The notes under the pieces are model-generated. The model was not told the DNA's origin, did no database searches, and saw only the letters and a list, made by a program, of their open reading frames with translations. The position numbers and the translations under genes are program-made. Positions 1-8,463 of a stretch of DNA of 23,163 bases are shown one piece after another. Source of the DNA: Methanobacterium sp. PtaB.Bin024 (GTDB lineage Archaea > Methanobacteriota > Methanobacteria > Methanobacteriales > Methanobacteriaceae); NCBI GenBank assembly GCA_002067065.1, contig MVPY01000047.1:1-23163 (forward strand), in the 5' to 3' direction. Within the stretch, counting starts at the first letter, position 1; each line of letters opens with the position of its first letter.

Positions 1-507
1 GACGGCTCTGGTTTTACAAATGATTATGCAGACAAGTATTATGCAAAAATACGGCAAAAGGAAAGAAAAAGCTACATAAAAAACCATTTAACAATAGACG
101 TAAAAACACGCCTTATTTTATATTATCAAACATCACGTGGACCAAAATACGACACAAAATTTGCAAAACCCGCATTAAGACAAATCAAAAAGCATAAACC
201 AAATTACATAGTAGCAGACAAAGCATATGACACAGAACCAATAAGAAAATGCATAAATGAAGAACTCAAAGCATTTGACCAAATACCCCTCAAAAACAGA
301 GCAAAAAAAGGACAATACAGACTAAAAAGCCCAACAATATTCCGAAACAAAATATACACAAAAAGAAACAATATAGAAAGCATATTTTCAACAATAAAAA
401 GAAAATTCAACGGCACAAACCACAGCAGAAGCACGAAACTCTCAAACAAAGAAACCAAACTCAAAAACACAATATACAACATCTACAGAACAACACAAAT
501 CAACTAA
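1..507 (+). CDS. IS5/IS4-like DDE transposase, C-terminal part (cut by window edge)
   Basis: Frame 1 is open from the first base to a TAA at 505-507 (168 residues), with no start inside the window, so the N-terminal half lies to the left. The three expected acidic positions of a DDE transposase are visible: DGSGF at residues 1-5, VADKAYDTE near residue 70, and NNIESIFSTIKRKF near residue 129. The last is the usual C-terminal E motif in which the catalytic Glu is followed by a basic helix. The coding strand is very A-rich (ATA, ACA, AGA and AAA codons dominate), more so than its neighbours. Transposases of this class cut and paste their own element. Whether the copy is intact cannot be judged. 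The exact IS subgroup is not certain; IS5 or IS4 with a DDE_Tnp_1-type domain fits best. Confidence 0.82.
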   Translation, partial: DGSGFTNDYADKYYAKIRQKERKSYIKNHLTIDVKTRLILYYQTSRGPKYDTKFAKPALRQIKKHKPNYIVADKAYDTEPIRKCINEELKAFDQIPLKNRAKKGQYRLKSPTIFRNKIYTKRNNIESIFSTIKRKFNGTNHSRSTKLSNKETKLKNTIYNIYRTTQIN

Positions 508-540
508 AAAAAAAGGGTTTCTACAAAACCATATAAATAA
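508..540. mobile_element. probable right end of the insertion sequence
   Basis: Directly after the transposase stop comes a run of A followed by GGGTTTCTACAAAACC (516-531). Read inward from the right this is GGTTTTGTAGAAACCC, a plausible terminal inverted repeat. It stops about 14 bp from the stop codon of the TIR-NACHT gene on the other strand, so the element seems inserted just beyond the 3' end of that gene without truncating it. The left end is outside the window, so the matching repeat and target duplication cannot be checked. Confidence 0.4.
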
Positions 541-544
541 AAAA

Positions 545-2998
545 TCATCTGAAAGAATTATTTTTCTTTGTTTTAGAAAAAAGGTCGTGAAGTTTTTCCC
601 AAGTTTTATATCCATCGTAAGCTATAATATCCTCTAAGGCGCCAGATAAACCTGTTTCATCGCGACCAAAATGCATCAAGTAATGTAGCCATGAGCTTAG
701 ACCGCTATTTTTTTCCATGAATTTTTCTAGTTTTTCATGGCTATTCGCTGTGCCATCGAAAGCAACAATAGCAAATTCAGCAGTTTTAGCAGCCATTTTC
801 GCTGAAAAATAAAAAGTATCTCGATAATTTATAAAACCTTCAGGATCTGATTTCCATAATCTGCTAGCAGTCCTTGGCCAAGGTTTTGCAAATGTGTTTC
901 TTTTATGGATCAGATTCCTCGTTTGTGTAGCAAAAACATCAGCTATTGCAAAACCAATATCAGAACGATTTTTTAAAGGAATATTTAAAATAGAATTTGG
1001 TTCAAGTGGATCAGAATCACGTCTAATATCAATTTTAGGTTTGACAATATCTGAACCAAAACCATAACTATTAAGACCATATGCTGTAGGGGGAATGTGA
1101 TTAAATATATCAGGATTCTCCAAACATGATATTAATTCCTCCCACATTCCTGCCATTCTAAGTTGATATAGAAGTTCAGAGAATGACCATTTAACTTCTT
1201 CTACTGTTTCATTATCCTTGTACAAATTGATTTCCTCCAGTAGGAAGTTAGCTAATTTACGATGAGCATCTACCCTACTAATAAAAAAATTGTAGGCTAT
1301 TTCAGGGTTAGTTAGCCAGTCTGCCAGTGATTTGTGAAAAAGTTGAATTTTATTATGTTTCCATTTATCATGGGGGTTTTCATTTTTTGAATCTTCATCT
1401 TCCTCAAATTTTAATTTAATAAATGATGATAACGAGTTTTTCAATGTAAATAATTCATAATCAGACCAATTCAAAATTGAAGCTATGTCTTTTAATTTAA
1501 GTGGTTCTCTCGACGCTAAAACTATTTCTAGAGCAGGAGATATGCTTTTTCTATAGGCTATATCATTGAACTGTCTTTTAAAAAATTTTAGGTAAATACT
1601 TGAGAGTCCCTGTGGAAATTTATCCACATCATCTAAAGATAGCCTCTCTGCATCTATTTCTTCCATTATTTTCTCTAAATAAAGAAATAAACCTTCACTT
1701 TTTGAGATCATCTTTTCAGTAACAGTAGCATCCGCCTCTAAATTTCTCTTTTTCAGCTCATAATCCAAAAAATTCCTTAGGTCCTTAAAATTATCCTCAC
1801 TTTTTGCATTCAGGACACGAGGGTTCAGATCACTCAAAGTAGTCATTAGATTAGGTTCAGGTCTGCTGGTTATCATCAACTTAAGCCAGGAAGGTGTTCT
1901 ACTCCACTGATCACGTATGAACTCAGCTATATGATTGGTTCCATCATCTTTAGTTGCTTCATCAAGTGCATCTATTAAAATAAAAAAGTTTTTTCTAGGA
2001 AGTTTAATATCTTTCAGTGGTTGGACAATGATGTTATCAAATATTGTTTGGGGCTTTTTGAGAATTTCTTTTTCAATTTCTAAATCCTGCAATTTTTCAT
2101 CATATTCCGAAATGTGCTGTGCTATATAGTAAGCTATAGATAAGATAGCCCTTTGTGGGTTTGATTTGTCTTCGTGCCCATATACACAAAAATGATAAGC
2201 AATTAATCTCCCATGATTATGACTTAAATAAGAAGAAACAGCAGTTTTACCAATGCCAGGTTCACCCACTAACCAAAAAACACTGGAACTCGCTTCTCCA
2301 ACTAACCATCTATTTATTTCATCAATTAACCATTCACGTCCACTAAAACGAGATATATGCTCACCAATTTCACTTTCAAATTTTAATGGTTTTAGGTACC
2401 TTTTTAACCGAATCTGACCGCCTTCAAAGTCTATATCATTATGTTCTATAGCTCTGACTAATCTATCAAAATATGTAATATATTTATCCTCATTTTCATT
2501 AATAGGGATCGCATCACGCATATCCATGTACTGTATACGGCAAATTGAAGTGGGCGCTCCATCTTCAACTTCAACCAATAACACAGGAATGATCAGTTTA
2601 TTTTTCTCCAAAGCCTTGGCAATCTCGTTTAAACAATAACCATCAGTTGATTCAGGATCATCAAAATCTCTGCGACGTACAGAATAAGGAGTCATGAGAA
2701 GTAAAACTTTATCGCACCATCTCAAGCCATCTTCAATGTATTTCTCCCAGTCTCGACCCTCAATAATCTTCTCTAGATCAAACCAGATTTCATGACCTCT
2801 TTCTTCAAGGTCTTCTTTGATAATCAAGGCTTCGCTAACAAATCGATCATGACCATAACTCAAAAAAATTTTGAGATGCTCTGGTCTTCCTTCTGGTTTA
2901 AATCTATTATCACAGTCTTCACAGATGTAAAAATCCTTCGTTTTATTATACATCAAATCCGATGAACCACATTTTGGGCAAACAAAGTCTTTATTCAT
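545..2998 (-). CDS. zinc ribbon-TIR-NACHT (STAND) ATPase, predicted immune effector
   Basis: Protein of 817 residues. Residues 1-35 form a small zinc ribbon (C7, C10, C26, C29). Residues 41-185 are a TIR domain that opens with KIFLSYGHD and has a candidate catalytic Glu at E125 (YCLNEIAKAL). Residues 218-400 are a P-loop STAND/NACHT module with Walker A GEPGIGKT (245-252), Walker B FFILIDALDE (338-347) and a sensor-like MITSRPE. About 400 alpha-helical residues follow, with no repeats I can name. TIR domains in such proteins usually hydrolyse NAD+ or make cyclic ADP-ribose signals, and the STAND module is the switch that releases them after sensing an intruder; that is family knowledge. The start ATG has only a weak ribosome binding site and lies 44 bp after the stop of the RelA/SpoT-like gene, so the two are probably one transcript. 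The ligand and the role of the ribbon are unknown. Confidence 0.85.
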   Translation of the reverse strand: MNKDFVCPKCGSSDLMYNKTKDFYICEDCDNRFKPEGRPEHLKIFLSYGHDRFVSEALIIKEDLEERGHEIWFDLEKIIEGRDWEKYIEDGLRWCDKVLLLMTPYSVRRRDFDDPESTDGYCLNEIAKALEKNKLIIPVLLVEVEDGAPTSICRIQYMDMRDAIPINENEDKYITYFDRLVRAIEHNDIDFEGGQIRLKRYLKPLKFESEIGEHISRFSGREWLIDEINRWLVGEASSSVFWLVGEPGIGKTAVSSYLSHNHGRLIAYHFCVYGHEDKSNPQRAILSIAYYIAQHISEYDEKLQDLEIEKEILKKPQTIFDNIIVQPLKDIKLPRKNFFILIDALDEATKDDGTNHIAEFIRDQWSRTPSWLKLMITSRPEPNLMTTLSDLNPRVLNAKSEDNFKDLRNFLDYELKKRNLEADATVTEKMISKSEGLFLYLEKIMEEIDAERLSLDDVDKFPQGLSSIYLKFFKRQFNDIAYRKSISPALEIVLASREPLKLKDIASILNWSDYELFTLKNSLSSFIKLKFEEDEDSKNENPHDKWKHNKIQLFHKSLADWLTNPEIAYNFFISRVDAHRKLANFLLEEINLYKDNETVEEVKWSFSELLYQLRMAGMWEELISCLENPDIFNHIPPTAYGLNSYGFGSDIVKPKIDIRRDSDPLEPNSILNIPLKNRSDIGFAIADVFATQTRNLIHKRNTFAKPWPRTASRLWKSDPEGFINYRDTFYFSAKMAAKTAEFAIVAFDGTANSHEKLEKFMEKNSGLSSWLHYLMHFGRDETGLSGALEDIIAYDGYKTWEKLHDLFSKTKKNNSFR

Positions 2999-3042
2999 AC
3001 GATCACATCAAAAAATCTTTTTATCATTCTATTTTACTTTCA

Positions 3043-5514
3043 TTATTTTTCATTAACCTCAAACCCAACCCCCGCCAGAAACTCAGGTATTTTTCTGACA
3101 GTTTCTCGATCCCATCCCTTTACTTTCTCGGACAGTTCATCCCACGGGAGGACGTATGGGCTGATTTTTGCTTTAATATCTTTTTTAGGTCCCCATTTCC
3201 ATCCATCCAATAATCTTTCTGTGTTCCACCGCCCATGTTCCATTTCTGCTAATATTTCAACTTCTTCATCTGAGAATTCTAGAATCTTAATATTTCCTTC
3301 TTCTATCTTTCTCCAGGAATAACCAATGCGTGAGAGTTTTTCCAGCATATGATCCACCTGATCCCTGTTTGAATCCTTAAGATTATCAGCTAAATTCTTC
3401 CAATCCCCCATAGATGGGTTATATTCATGTAAATCCTCCATCTGGTTCTTCTGATATTCTTCATGTATCTTCTTAGCCATGATTTCCCTACTTTCTTCAT
3501 TAAATGGAATTAATTTGGGTGCTATGAATGCTTTTATGGTCATGGGATCCTTTGGCAATAGAACTAGATTCTGAGAATCTGTCCAATCTGGATCAGTGGC
3601 TATTTTATCTGCTTCCCGGCCACTTTCTCTGATTATTCCAACGGTTGCCCCTAATGCCAGGGCTATCCTGAATTCAGTGGCTGAAATTCTGCCACCATTA
3701 ATACCAAGAAGTTTAACATTTCTTCTTTTTATGTCAGCTGCTATTAGATCTGTCCAAAATTCCAATGGTTCTGAAGGGCCAAATCCTGTGCTTTCACTGA
3801 ATCTGAAATTTTTGTAATGTTCGTCCGGTTTACTGTCTGATTTTATGGACTTAGGTAGATATCCAATGGTGGAAAGATCGCTGTAGGCGTTTTGCACCTC
3901 ACCCACCAGTCCACTGATACCTGATGTGGTGCCACCGGAAATTATAGTGCCCTTAAAGTCCCTAAAAGCTTCCATTAAAAGGTCTTTGTATTCCTGAATA
4001 TCTGCTTCCACTTTCCTATCTGTTCCCCCAGCAACGATTACAACCGGCTCTTTTAGTGGAACATTCTGTGCAATTGATTTTATTTGTTCAATTTCAGATG
4101 ATGATGAAAATTTAGATGCTAATCCAAGTATTAGAAGTCTGTAGATCCAGTCATAACCCTTAATTTCCATTTTAACTGAATCGAGTATTTTTAATGATTT
4201 CAAACTGGATTTAACCATCCATGAATCATTACTGGTTGCAATTGCTTTGGCATAGTAGTTCAAACTGGTGTATGGATCTCCTAAAAGTAAGTAAAATTTC
4301 CCCATGTTATAATAAACCCAGGGAATTTCAACATCCACATCAGCCAGTTCCCTGCTCCTTTTAATGGCTTTTTCAATTACTGGTTTCATGGGTTTTATAA
4401 GAGATAAATCTTCTCTAGCTATTATTTCATAGTTCAAGTAGTTATTAAGAGAATGAGGATGGGATGGATCTATACTAAAGGCATCCCCATAAAGTTTCCA
4501 CGCTTTCTTATCATCCACACCTTTCCACGTGCGGGCTAGTGCCGCTACAGGAACAGGGTCTTTATCTGATGATTCCACTGCATCTTCAAGATATTTCTGC
4601 CCTTTACTGTACTCTTTGCTTTCTGGTTGGTTTGATTTGCATAAAGCAGTCCCCAGATTCATTAAAATTTCTGGGTCATCACTAAGATAAAATTCAGACA
4701 GTGTACTGATCACTTTATCCCATTTCCGCAATTTAAGTGCAAGCCTAGCAATTTGACTGGCAATCTCACTATTTTTAGGATTTAATTCTAATACATTCTC
4801 CAGAGTAGCAATTTCACTTTCAATTTCTTCCTCTGTCAGATGAGCTCCATAGCTGGTTGTGTATATCCATAGTCCATTTTCTATTCTGGAGGTTAAATTA
4901 TCTGATTCTTCCAAGAGGGCTGCCAGAGCAGCTAACTGCCTCCTCCATTTTTCTGGTGCAGGATATGATTTTTTATATAACATTAAATGGCTAAAATCAG
5001 CCCAAGCATGTTCAAAGAAGGTTCTAACCTGAATTTCGGCTTTAAGATCCAACAGTTCATCAGGAATATCCACTCCAAATGCTTTCTTGGAAGAAACCAC
5101 ATCTTTAAAAAGTACAATATAATGAATTGAACGGTACCCGAATTCAGTGGGTTTAAGACGCTGGCTAACATCCACACTGTTTTCCCAGTCGATTTCAAAG
5201 TTTTCTTCAATAAAATCACTAATTGCCTGGACTTCCTGCTGGGTGTGAACTATCACGCGCCCCCCACACAAGTCTGTGAACTGATTTATAGGATCATTAG
5301 ATTCATCCTTTTTTCTCAAGATCTTCTCAGCAAAACTGGATATTGATTTGGAACGTGTCTGCACTATACTATCTGGAGCATGTTTTTTTACAGCTTTTAG
5401 GAGGATTTCAGATAGTTTTTCAGCATATAAAGAATAAAAAGGATGCATCTTATTATATTGTGCCACTTGATTTTTAGCCCATTCCTGATCTTCAGTAGAT
5501 TTTTCTTCAGCCAC
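3043..5514 (-). CDS. RelA/SpoT-like synthetase-TPR-SLOG-RyR multidomain protein
   Basis: Protein of 823 residues with a GTG start at 5514, behind GGGGTGA six bases upstream. Residues 20-185 match the RelA/SpoT nucleotidyltransferase fold: basic TRSKSISS at 53-60, the metal-binding Asp region FTDLCGGRVIV (D81), GYRSIH at 126-131, and EIQVRT...HAWAD at 160-172. The residues needed for alarmone-type synthesis therefore look kept, and there is no HD hydrolase. Residues 225-440 are TPR-like helical repeats. Residues 488-670 are a Rossmann-like SLOG domain (VVIVAGGTDR, then IISGGTTSG, then LLGINGGRIS). Residues 745-823 are an RyR domain (LAEMEHGRWNTERLLDGW, then SPYVLPWDEL, then DRETVRKIPEFL). SLOG domains are predicted to bind or process nucleotide ligands. 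The likely role is making or sensing a nucleotide signal in a conflict response, upstream of the TIR-NACHT gene in the same operon. The actual product is unknown. Confidence 0.82.
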   Translation of the reverse strand: MAEEKSTEDQEWAKNQVAQYNKMHPFYSLYAEKLSEILLKAVKKHAPDSIVQTRSKSISSFAEKILRKKDESNDPINQFTDLCGGRVIVHTQQEVQAISDFIEENFEIDWENSVDVSQRLKPTEFGYRSIHYIVLFKDVVSSKKAFGVDIPDELLDLKAEIQVRTFFEHAWADFSHLMLYKKSYPAPEKWRRQLAALAALLEESDNLTSRIENGLWIYTTSYGAHLTEEEIESEIATLENVLELNPKNSEIASQIARLALKLRKWDKVISTLSEFYLSDDPEILMNLGTALCKSNQPESKEYSKGQKYLEDAVESSDKDPVPVAALARTWKGVDDKKAWKLYGDAFSIDPSHPHSLNNYLNYEIIAREDLSLIKPMKPVIEKAIKRSRELADVDVEIPWVYYNMGKFYLLLGDPYTSLNYYAKAIATSNDSWMVKSSLKSLKILDSVKMEIKGYDWIYRLLILGLASKFSSSSEIEQIKSIAQNVPLKEPVVIVAGGTDRKVEADIQEYKDLLMEAFRDFKGTIISGGTTSGISGLVGEVQNAYSDLSTIGYLPKSIKSDSKPDEHYKNFRFSESTGFGPSEPLEFWTDLIAADIKRRNVKLLGINGGRISATEFRIALALGATVGIIRESGREADKIATDPDWTDSQNLVLLPKDPMTIKAFIAPKLIPFNEESREIMAKKIHEEYQKNQMEDLHEYNPSMGDWKNLADNLKDSNRDQVDHMLEKLSRIGYSWRKIEEGNIKILEFSDEEVEILAEMEHGRWNTERLLDGWKWGPKKDIKAKISPYVLPWDELSEKVKGWDRETVRKIPEFLAGVGFEVNEK

Positions 5515-5729
5515 TAAAAGTCACCCCATTAAAATTAGGTGCCGAACTATTTCAAATTTCCTGCAAAAAAGATTGGGAAAATTGAACAAACCGATTCATA
5601 CACGTAGCTTAATAGTAGATTTACATGATAAATGAATAAGAAATAAATAATGGGAAGAATATTTTCTATTCAGAGGACACCATACTATTGTTAACATCAC
5701 TAAGTTAGTACTATAGAGGGGGAGTTTTT
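5515..5729. promoter_or_regulatory. divergent intergenic region between the two SLOG genes
   Basis: This 215-bp AT-rich gap separates the minus-strand RelA/SpoT-SLOG-RyR gene from the plus-strand SLOG-SLATT gene and must hold both promoters. Ribosome binding sites are clear: GGGGTGA on the minus strand just before the GTG at 5514, and GAGGGGGAG just before the ATG at 5730. AAATAAATAA near 5640-5650 is a weak TATA candidate for the plus strand. I see no convincing operator palindrome. Confidence 0.45.
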
Positions 5730-7325
5730 ATGGAAAATAATGATTCACTAGCTGTGCCACGGATTGTTCGAATTGGAACAGTAGGACCTAAAAAAATTGC
5801 TGATGAAAGATCAGTCCGCAAAAATATTGTTAAAGTACTAAGAATAATCGATGAAAAACTAAAAAACACCCCTCATGCGTTTTTAGCAGTTTCACCATTA
5901 TCAGAAGGTTTTGATCGCCTACTTACTCAAGAAATACTCAATTTTGCAGTTTCAAACAAGATTCAGGATAATTCTTTGGAAATTATATTTCAGAATAAAC
6001 CATCTTCAACTGAATCACTATCTGAAACAGAAGATTTCATAAAAATGGCTGTTTCAAAGAGAAATTTGAAAAGTGTACTAAAAGAAGAAGCCTATACAAC
6101 CCGTGAAGAATTTTACACACTGGCAGGTCAAGTAGTGGCGGATGACTGTGACATTCTAATTGCATTATCAGACAGAAACAGAAAGGATGATGGAGATACA
6201 GTTAAAATAATAGATTATGCCCGGAAAAATGTAGGTAGATCCATATTTTTCATTGACCCTCAGACAGGGGTTGTATCTGAAGAAGAAAACGATGATCACA
6301 CCCTGAGGAACCTTAAATACCATGATCTATACAATTTTGAATCAGTTTTAAGTTATGCTGAAATAAAAAAAGCGCAACAAAAGGATTATGGTTATGTTTA
6401 CGATAAAATAAACTCCCTCAACATTCCAGAGGAAGTTCTGGATAGATTGAATAACAATTTTTTCATGCAACTGGTTCGAGCCGATCTTTTAGCCCTTCAT
6501 TACCAGTTCAGACACATGGTCTCTATAAACATGGTATATTACTTTTCAGTATTAGCTGTTGCCATGGTAACTTTTAAGGTGATTTTTACCCCTCATTTTT
6601 CGATTGTATTGATCGCGGAAGCTATTTTAATGTTAACCATAGTTTTAATACTTTTGAGAAACAAGTCACACGATTGGCACCGTAAATGGATTGATTATCG
6701 TTTTCTGGCAGAGAGACTCCGTTCTGGGTTGATATTCTCAGTGGTGGGCATGGAATGTGAAATATATGACCCCCTACCGCATTTACGATCCCATAATGAC
6801 TGGACTTCTGAGGTTTACCAGTGGATCCATCAAAGCCAAAAGGATTCAGGATTCCCTATGATTGATTTTGAAGTTGCCAAGAAGTTCATATTAGTACATT
6901 GGATTGATGACCAGATTGATTATTATAATATAAAAAGCAATGAAAACTGGGTTAAACACCAACGAATAACCAACGCCATCTACATCTTGTTTATTGGAGC
7001 CTTTGTTGGGGCTTTTACTAATGCAATTCTCACTTATGGAGGTTATCACCTATATATTCTCTCAAAATCCTTAGCTTTTGTGGCTATTGTGTTTCCTGCG
7101 ATAGCAGCCACCCTGGCGGGTATCAGAATCCAGCATGAATACTCTCGGAATTCTAAAAGATTCACTTACATGGAGATCTACCTGAAAAAGGTAAGATATG
7201 AGATTGGAAAAACTAAAACCATGGAAAAACTAAAACTTATACTAGAAAAAACCAATAAAATGACCCTGCGCGAACAACAGGATTGGAGGGCATTAATAGC
7301 AATTCATGAACCAGAACCCCCATGA
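5730..7325 (+). CDS. SLOG-SLATT membrane protein, predicted nucleotide-gated effector
   Basis: Protein of 531 residues with an ATG behind GAGGGGGAG. Residues 10-180 have the alternating strand-helix pattern of a SLOG/Rossmann domain: RIGTVGPKKI, then FLAVSPLSEGFDRLL at 51-65, then CDILIALSDRNR at 140-151. Residues 240-500 resemble a SLATT (SMODS- and SLOG-associated 2TM effector) region in two halves. The first has TM helices near 268-286 and 289-309, followed by HRKWIDYRFLAERLRSG, the typical W-x-x-YR-x-x-AE-x-L signature. The second has TM helices near 414-434 and 442-464, followed by charged helices. SLATT proteins are predicted to form membrane pores that kill or depolarise the cell once a nucleotide is sensed. 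Sensor and effector are fused here in one chain. The gene runs the other way from the other SLOG gene, which suggests linked regulation. Activity is inferred from the family only. Confidence 0.78.
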   Translation: MENNDSLAVPRIVRIGTVGPKKIADERSVRKNIVKVLRIIDEKLKNTPHAFLAVSPLSEGFDRLLTQEILNFAVSNKIQDNSLEIIFQNKPSSTESLSETEDFIKMAVSKRNLKSVLKEEAYTTREEFYTLAGQVVADDCDILIALSDRNRKDDGDTVKIIDYARKNVGRSIFFIDPQTGVVSEEENDDHTLRNLKYHDLYNFESVLSYAEIKKAQQKDYGYVYDKINSLNIPEEVLDRLNNNFFMQLVRADLLALHYQFRHMVSINMVYYFSVLAVAMVTFKVIFTPHFSIVLIAEAILMLTIVLILLRNKSHDWHRKWIDYRFLAERLRSGLIFSVVGMECEIYDPLPHLRSHNDWTSEVYQWIHQSQKDSGFPMIDFEVAKKFILVHWIDDQIDYYNIKSNENWVKHQRITNAIYILFIGAFVGAFTNAILTYGGYHLYILSKSLAFVAIVFPAIAATLAGIRIQHEYSRNSKRFTYMEIYLKKVRYEIGKTKTMEKLKLILEKTNKMTLREQQDWRALIAIHEPEPP

Positions 7326-7337
7326 AATAGGAATAAT

Positions 7338-7643
7338 TCAATTTAGGGAGTGGAATTTTTTCTGGACATAACTAATAAATTCTCGCTCTTCCTGACCCAT
7401 ACCATTTATTCCTTTTTCATCAGACAACGAACCAAAATTTTGTTTTGTAAAACTGTTCATATCATTCTCATTCAATGATTTTTCACTACCTTCTGGACAA
7501 ACTCCACAATTAAAATCTTTTAATATTAAACATTTGAGTTCATCAATGGTAATACATTCTTCCGATAAAAGAACACAATATTTTTTAAGCTTTCCACGAT
7601 TTTCAGGATTTTTGAAAATTTCATCAATACAATTCTTCATCAT
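7338..7643 (-). CDS. small Cys-rich protein, function unknown
   Basis: A soluble protein of 101 residues. An in-frame start 48 bases further upstream is possible. The ATG at 7643 is preferred because it has GGTGA at 7653-7649 with a five-base spacer. The start lies inside the last codons of the two-TM gene (the reading frames overlap by 20 bases), so the two are almost certainly translated together. The N-terminal half holds six cysteines (C5, C23, C30, C38, C46, C49), the last two as CGVC, which could bind metal. The C-terminal half is polar. I recognise no family. Its coupling to a membrane coiled-coil protein inside a conflict island suggests a partner or immunity-type role, but that is only inference. 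Confidence 0.6.
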   Translation of the reverse strand: MMKNCIDEIFKNPENRGKLKKYCVLLSEECITIDELKCLILKDFNCGVCPEGSEKSLNENDMNSFTKQNFGSLSDEKGINGMGQEEREFISYVQKKFHSLN

Positions 7644-8319
7644 ATTTCTCACCATAACTTGTAAGATGTTTGCGAGTTTTGTCAAGTTCAAGAAGATTTT
7701 CTAGGATACTAGTCATTTCTTCTATCATAAGCTCATAAAATTCCTCATTAATCTTTGAAAACAAATCTCTACGCAGTTTTTTGCTGGCTCCATAGTTCTT
7801 TTCTAATCTTTCTAGATTATCTTGTATATCCATAATCAGTTCATGTTGGGTATAACTCAATCTGGATTCAAAAAACATTGTTATATTATTTAACTGGTTT
7901 TCAAATTTTTCCATTTTCCCCATAATCACATCCCACTCTTTATCATCAATTGATTGTAGTTTTTCCAATTCAACCAGTATTTTCTTAGATTGATCCAACA
8001 TTTCATTATAGCTAGAAGGAGCACTGAAATCAAAATAATTTCTTAATATTTTATTATAGATAAGTAGTAGTTTAGCTAGTTTTTTTGAGATTCTTTTTTC
8101 CGTACCTTCCCATTTTTTTGCCTCTTTTTTTTCCTCATACCTCTTAAAATACCAATCCAAAATAAGAACCGTTATAATTATAGACAAAAATTCGGAAAAT
8201 AAATTGGCAGAAAAATTAGTTTCATTCCCCATAAGAGAATAGAGCAATGTAGATATTGTCAAAACTAATAAAATCAACAATATAAAAACATATACTTTAA
8301 AGTCTTGATCAATCCTCAT
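7624..8319 (-). CDS. two-TM coiled-coil membrane protein, function unknown
   Basis: Protein of 231 residues. The ATG at 8319 is chosen because AAAGGGGAT sits just before it; an in-frame TTG 15 bases upstream overlaps that site and is less likely. Two hydrophobic helices lie near residues 8-31 and 36-56 (the second ending in SIIITVLILDWYFKR). A long, strongly charged helical region follows with coiled-coil character, broken only around residues 95-105. The layout of a short two-helix membrane anchor ending in an ILD-type motif plus a cytosolic coiled coil is common in membrane proteins scattered through prokaryotic defence neighbourhoods, but I cannot name a family. The gene is on the opposite strand to its large neighbours. 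It shares an intergenic region with the CHAT gene and overlaps the small Cys-rich gene at its 3' end. Confidence 0.7.
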   Translation of the reverse strand: MRIDQDFKVYVFILLILLVLTISTLLYSLMGNETNFSANLFSEFLSIIITVLILDWYFKRYEEKKEAKKWEGTEKRISKKLAKLLLIYNKILRNYFDFSAPSSYNEMLDQSKKILVELEKLQSIDDKEWDVIMGKMEKFENQLNNITMFFESRLSYTQHELIMDIQDNLERLEKNYGASKKLRRDLFSKINEEFYELMIEEMTSILENLLELDKTRKHLTSYGEKYDEELY

Positions 8320-8463
8320 GATATCCCCTTTCAAATAATTTTAATATAGTCTTTAATATAGTAGGTATTTGTTTGAGTAATAAATATTTCCATTAACAGA
8401 AGATAATGCTAACAATCAAGAATTCCGCTTAAATATCATTTTAAAAGTGATTATGGTGGGCAT
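8320..8463. promoter_or_regulatory. divergent promoter region of the two-TM gene and the CHAT gene
   Basis: For the CHAT gene, CCGCTTAAATAT (8425-8436) looks like a BRE-TATA element about 30 bases before the ATG at 8464, and GGTGGGC lies directly before that ATG. For the minus strand, the sequence CTATATTAAA occurs twice in tandem-like spacing between about 8340 and 8362. This gives a TATA-type box upstream of the ATG at 8319 and possibly a repeated regulatory site. Both assignments are by eye. Confidence 0.4.
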
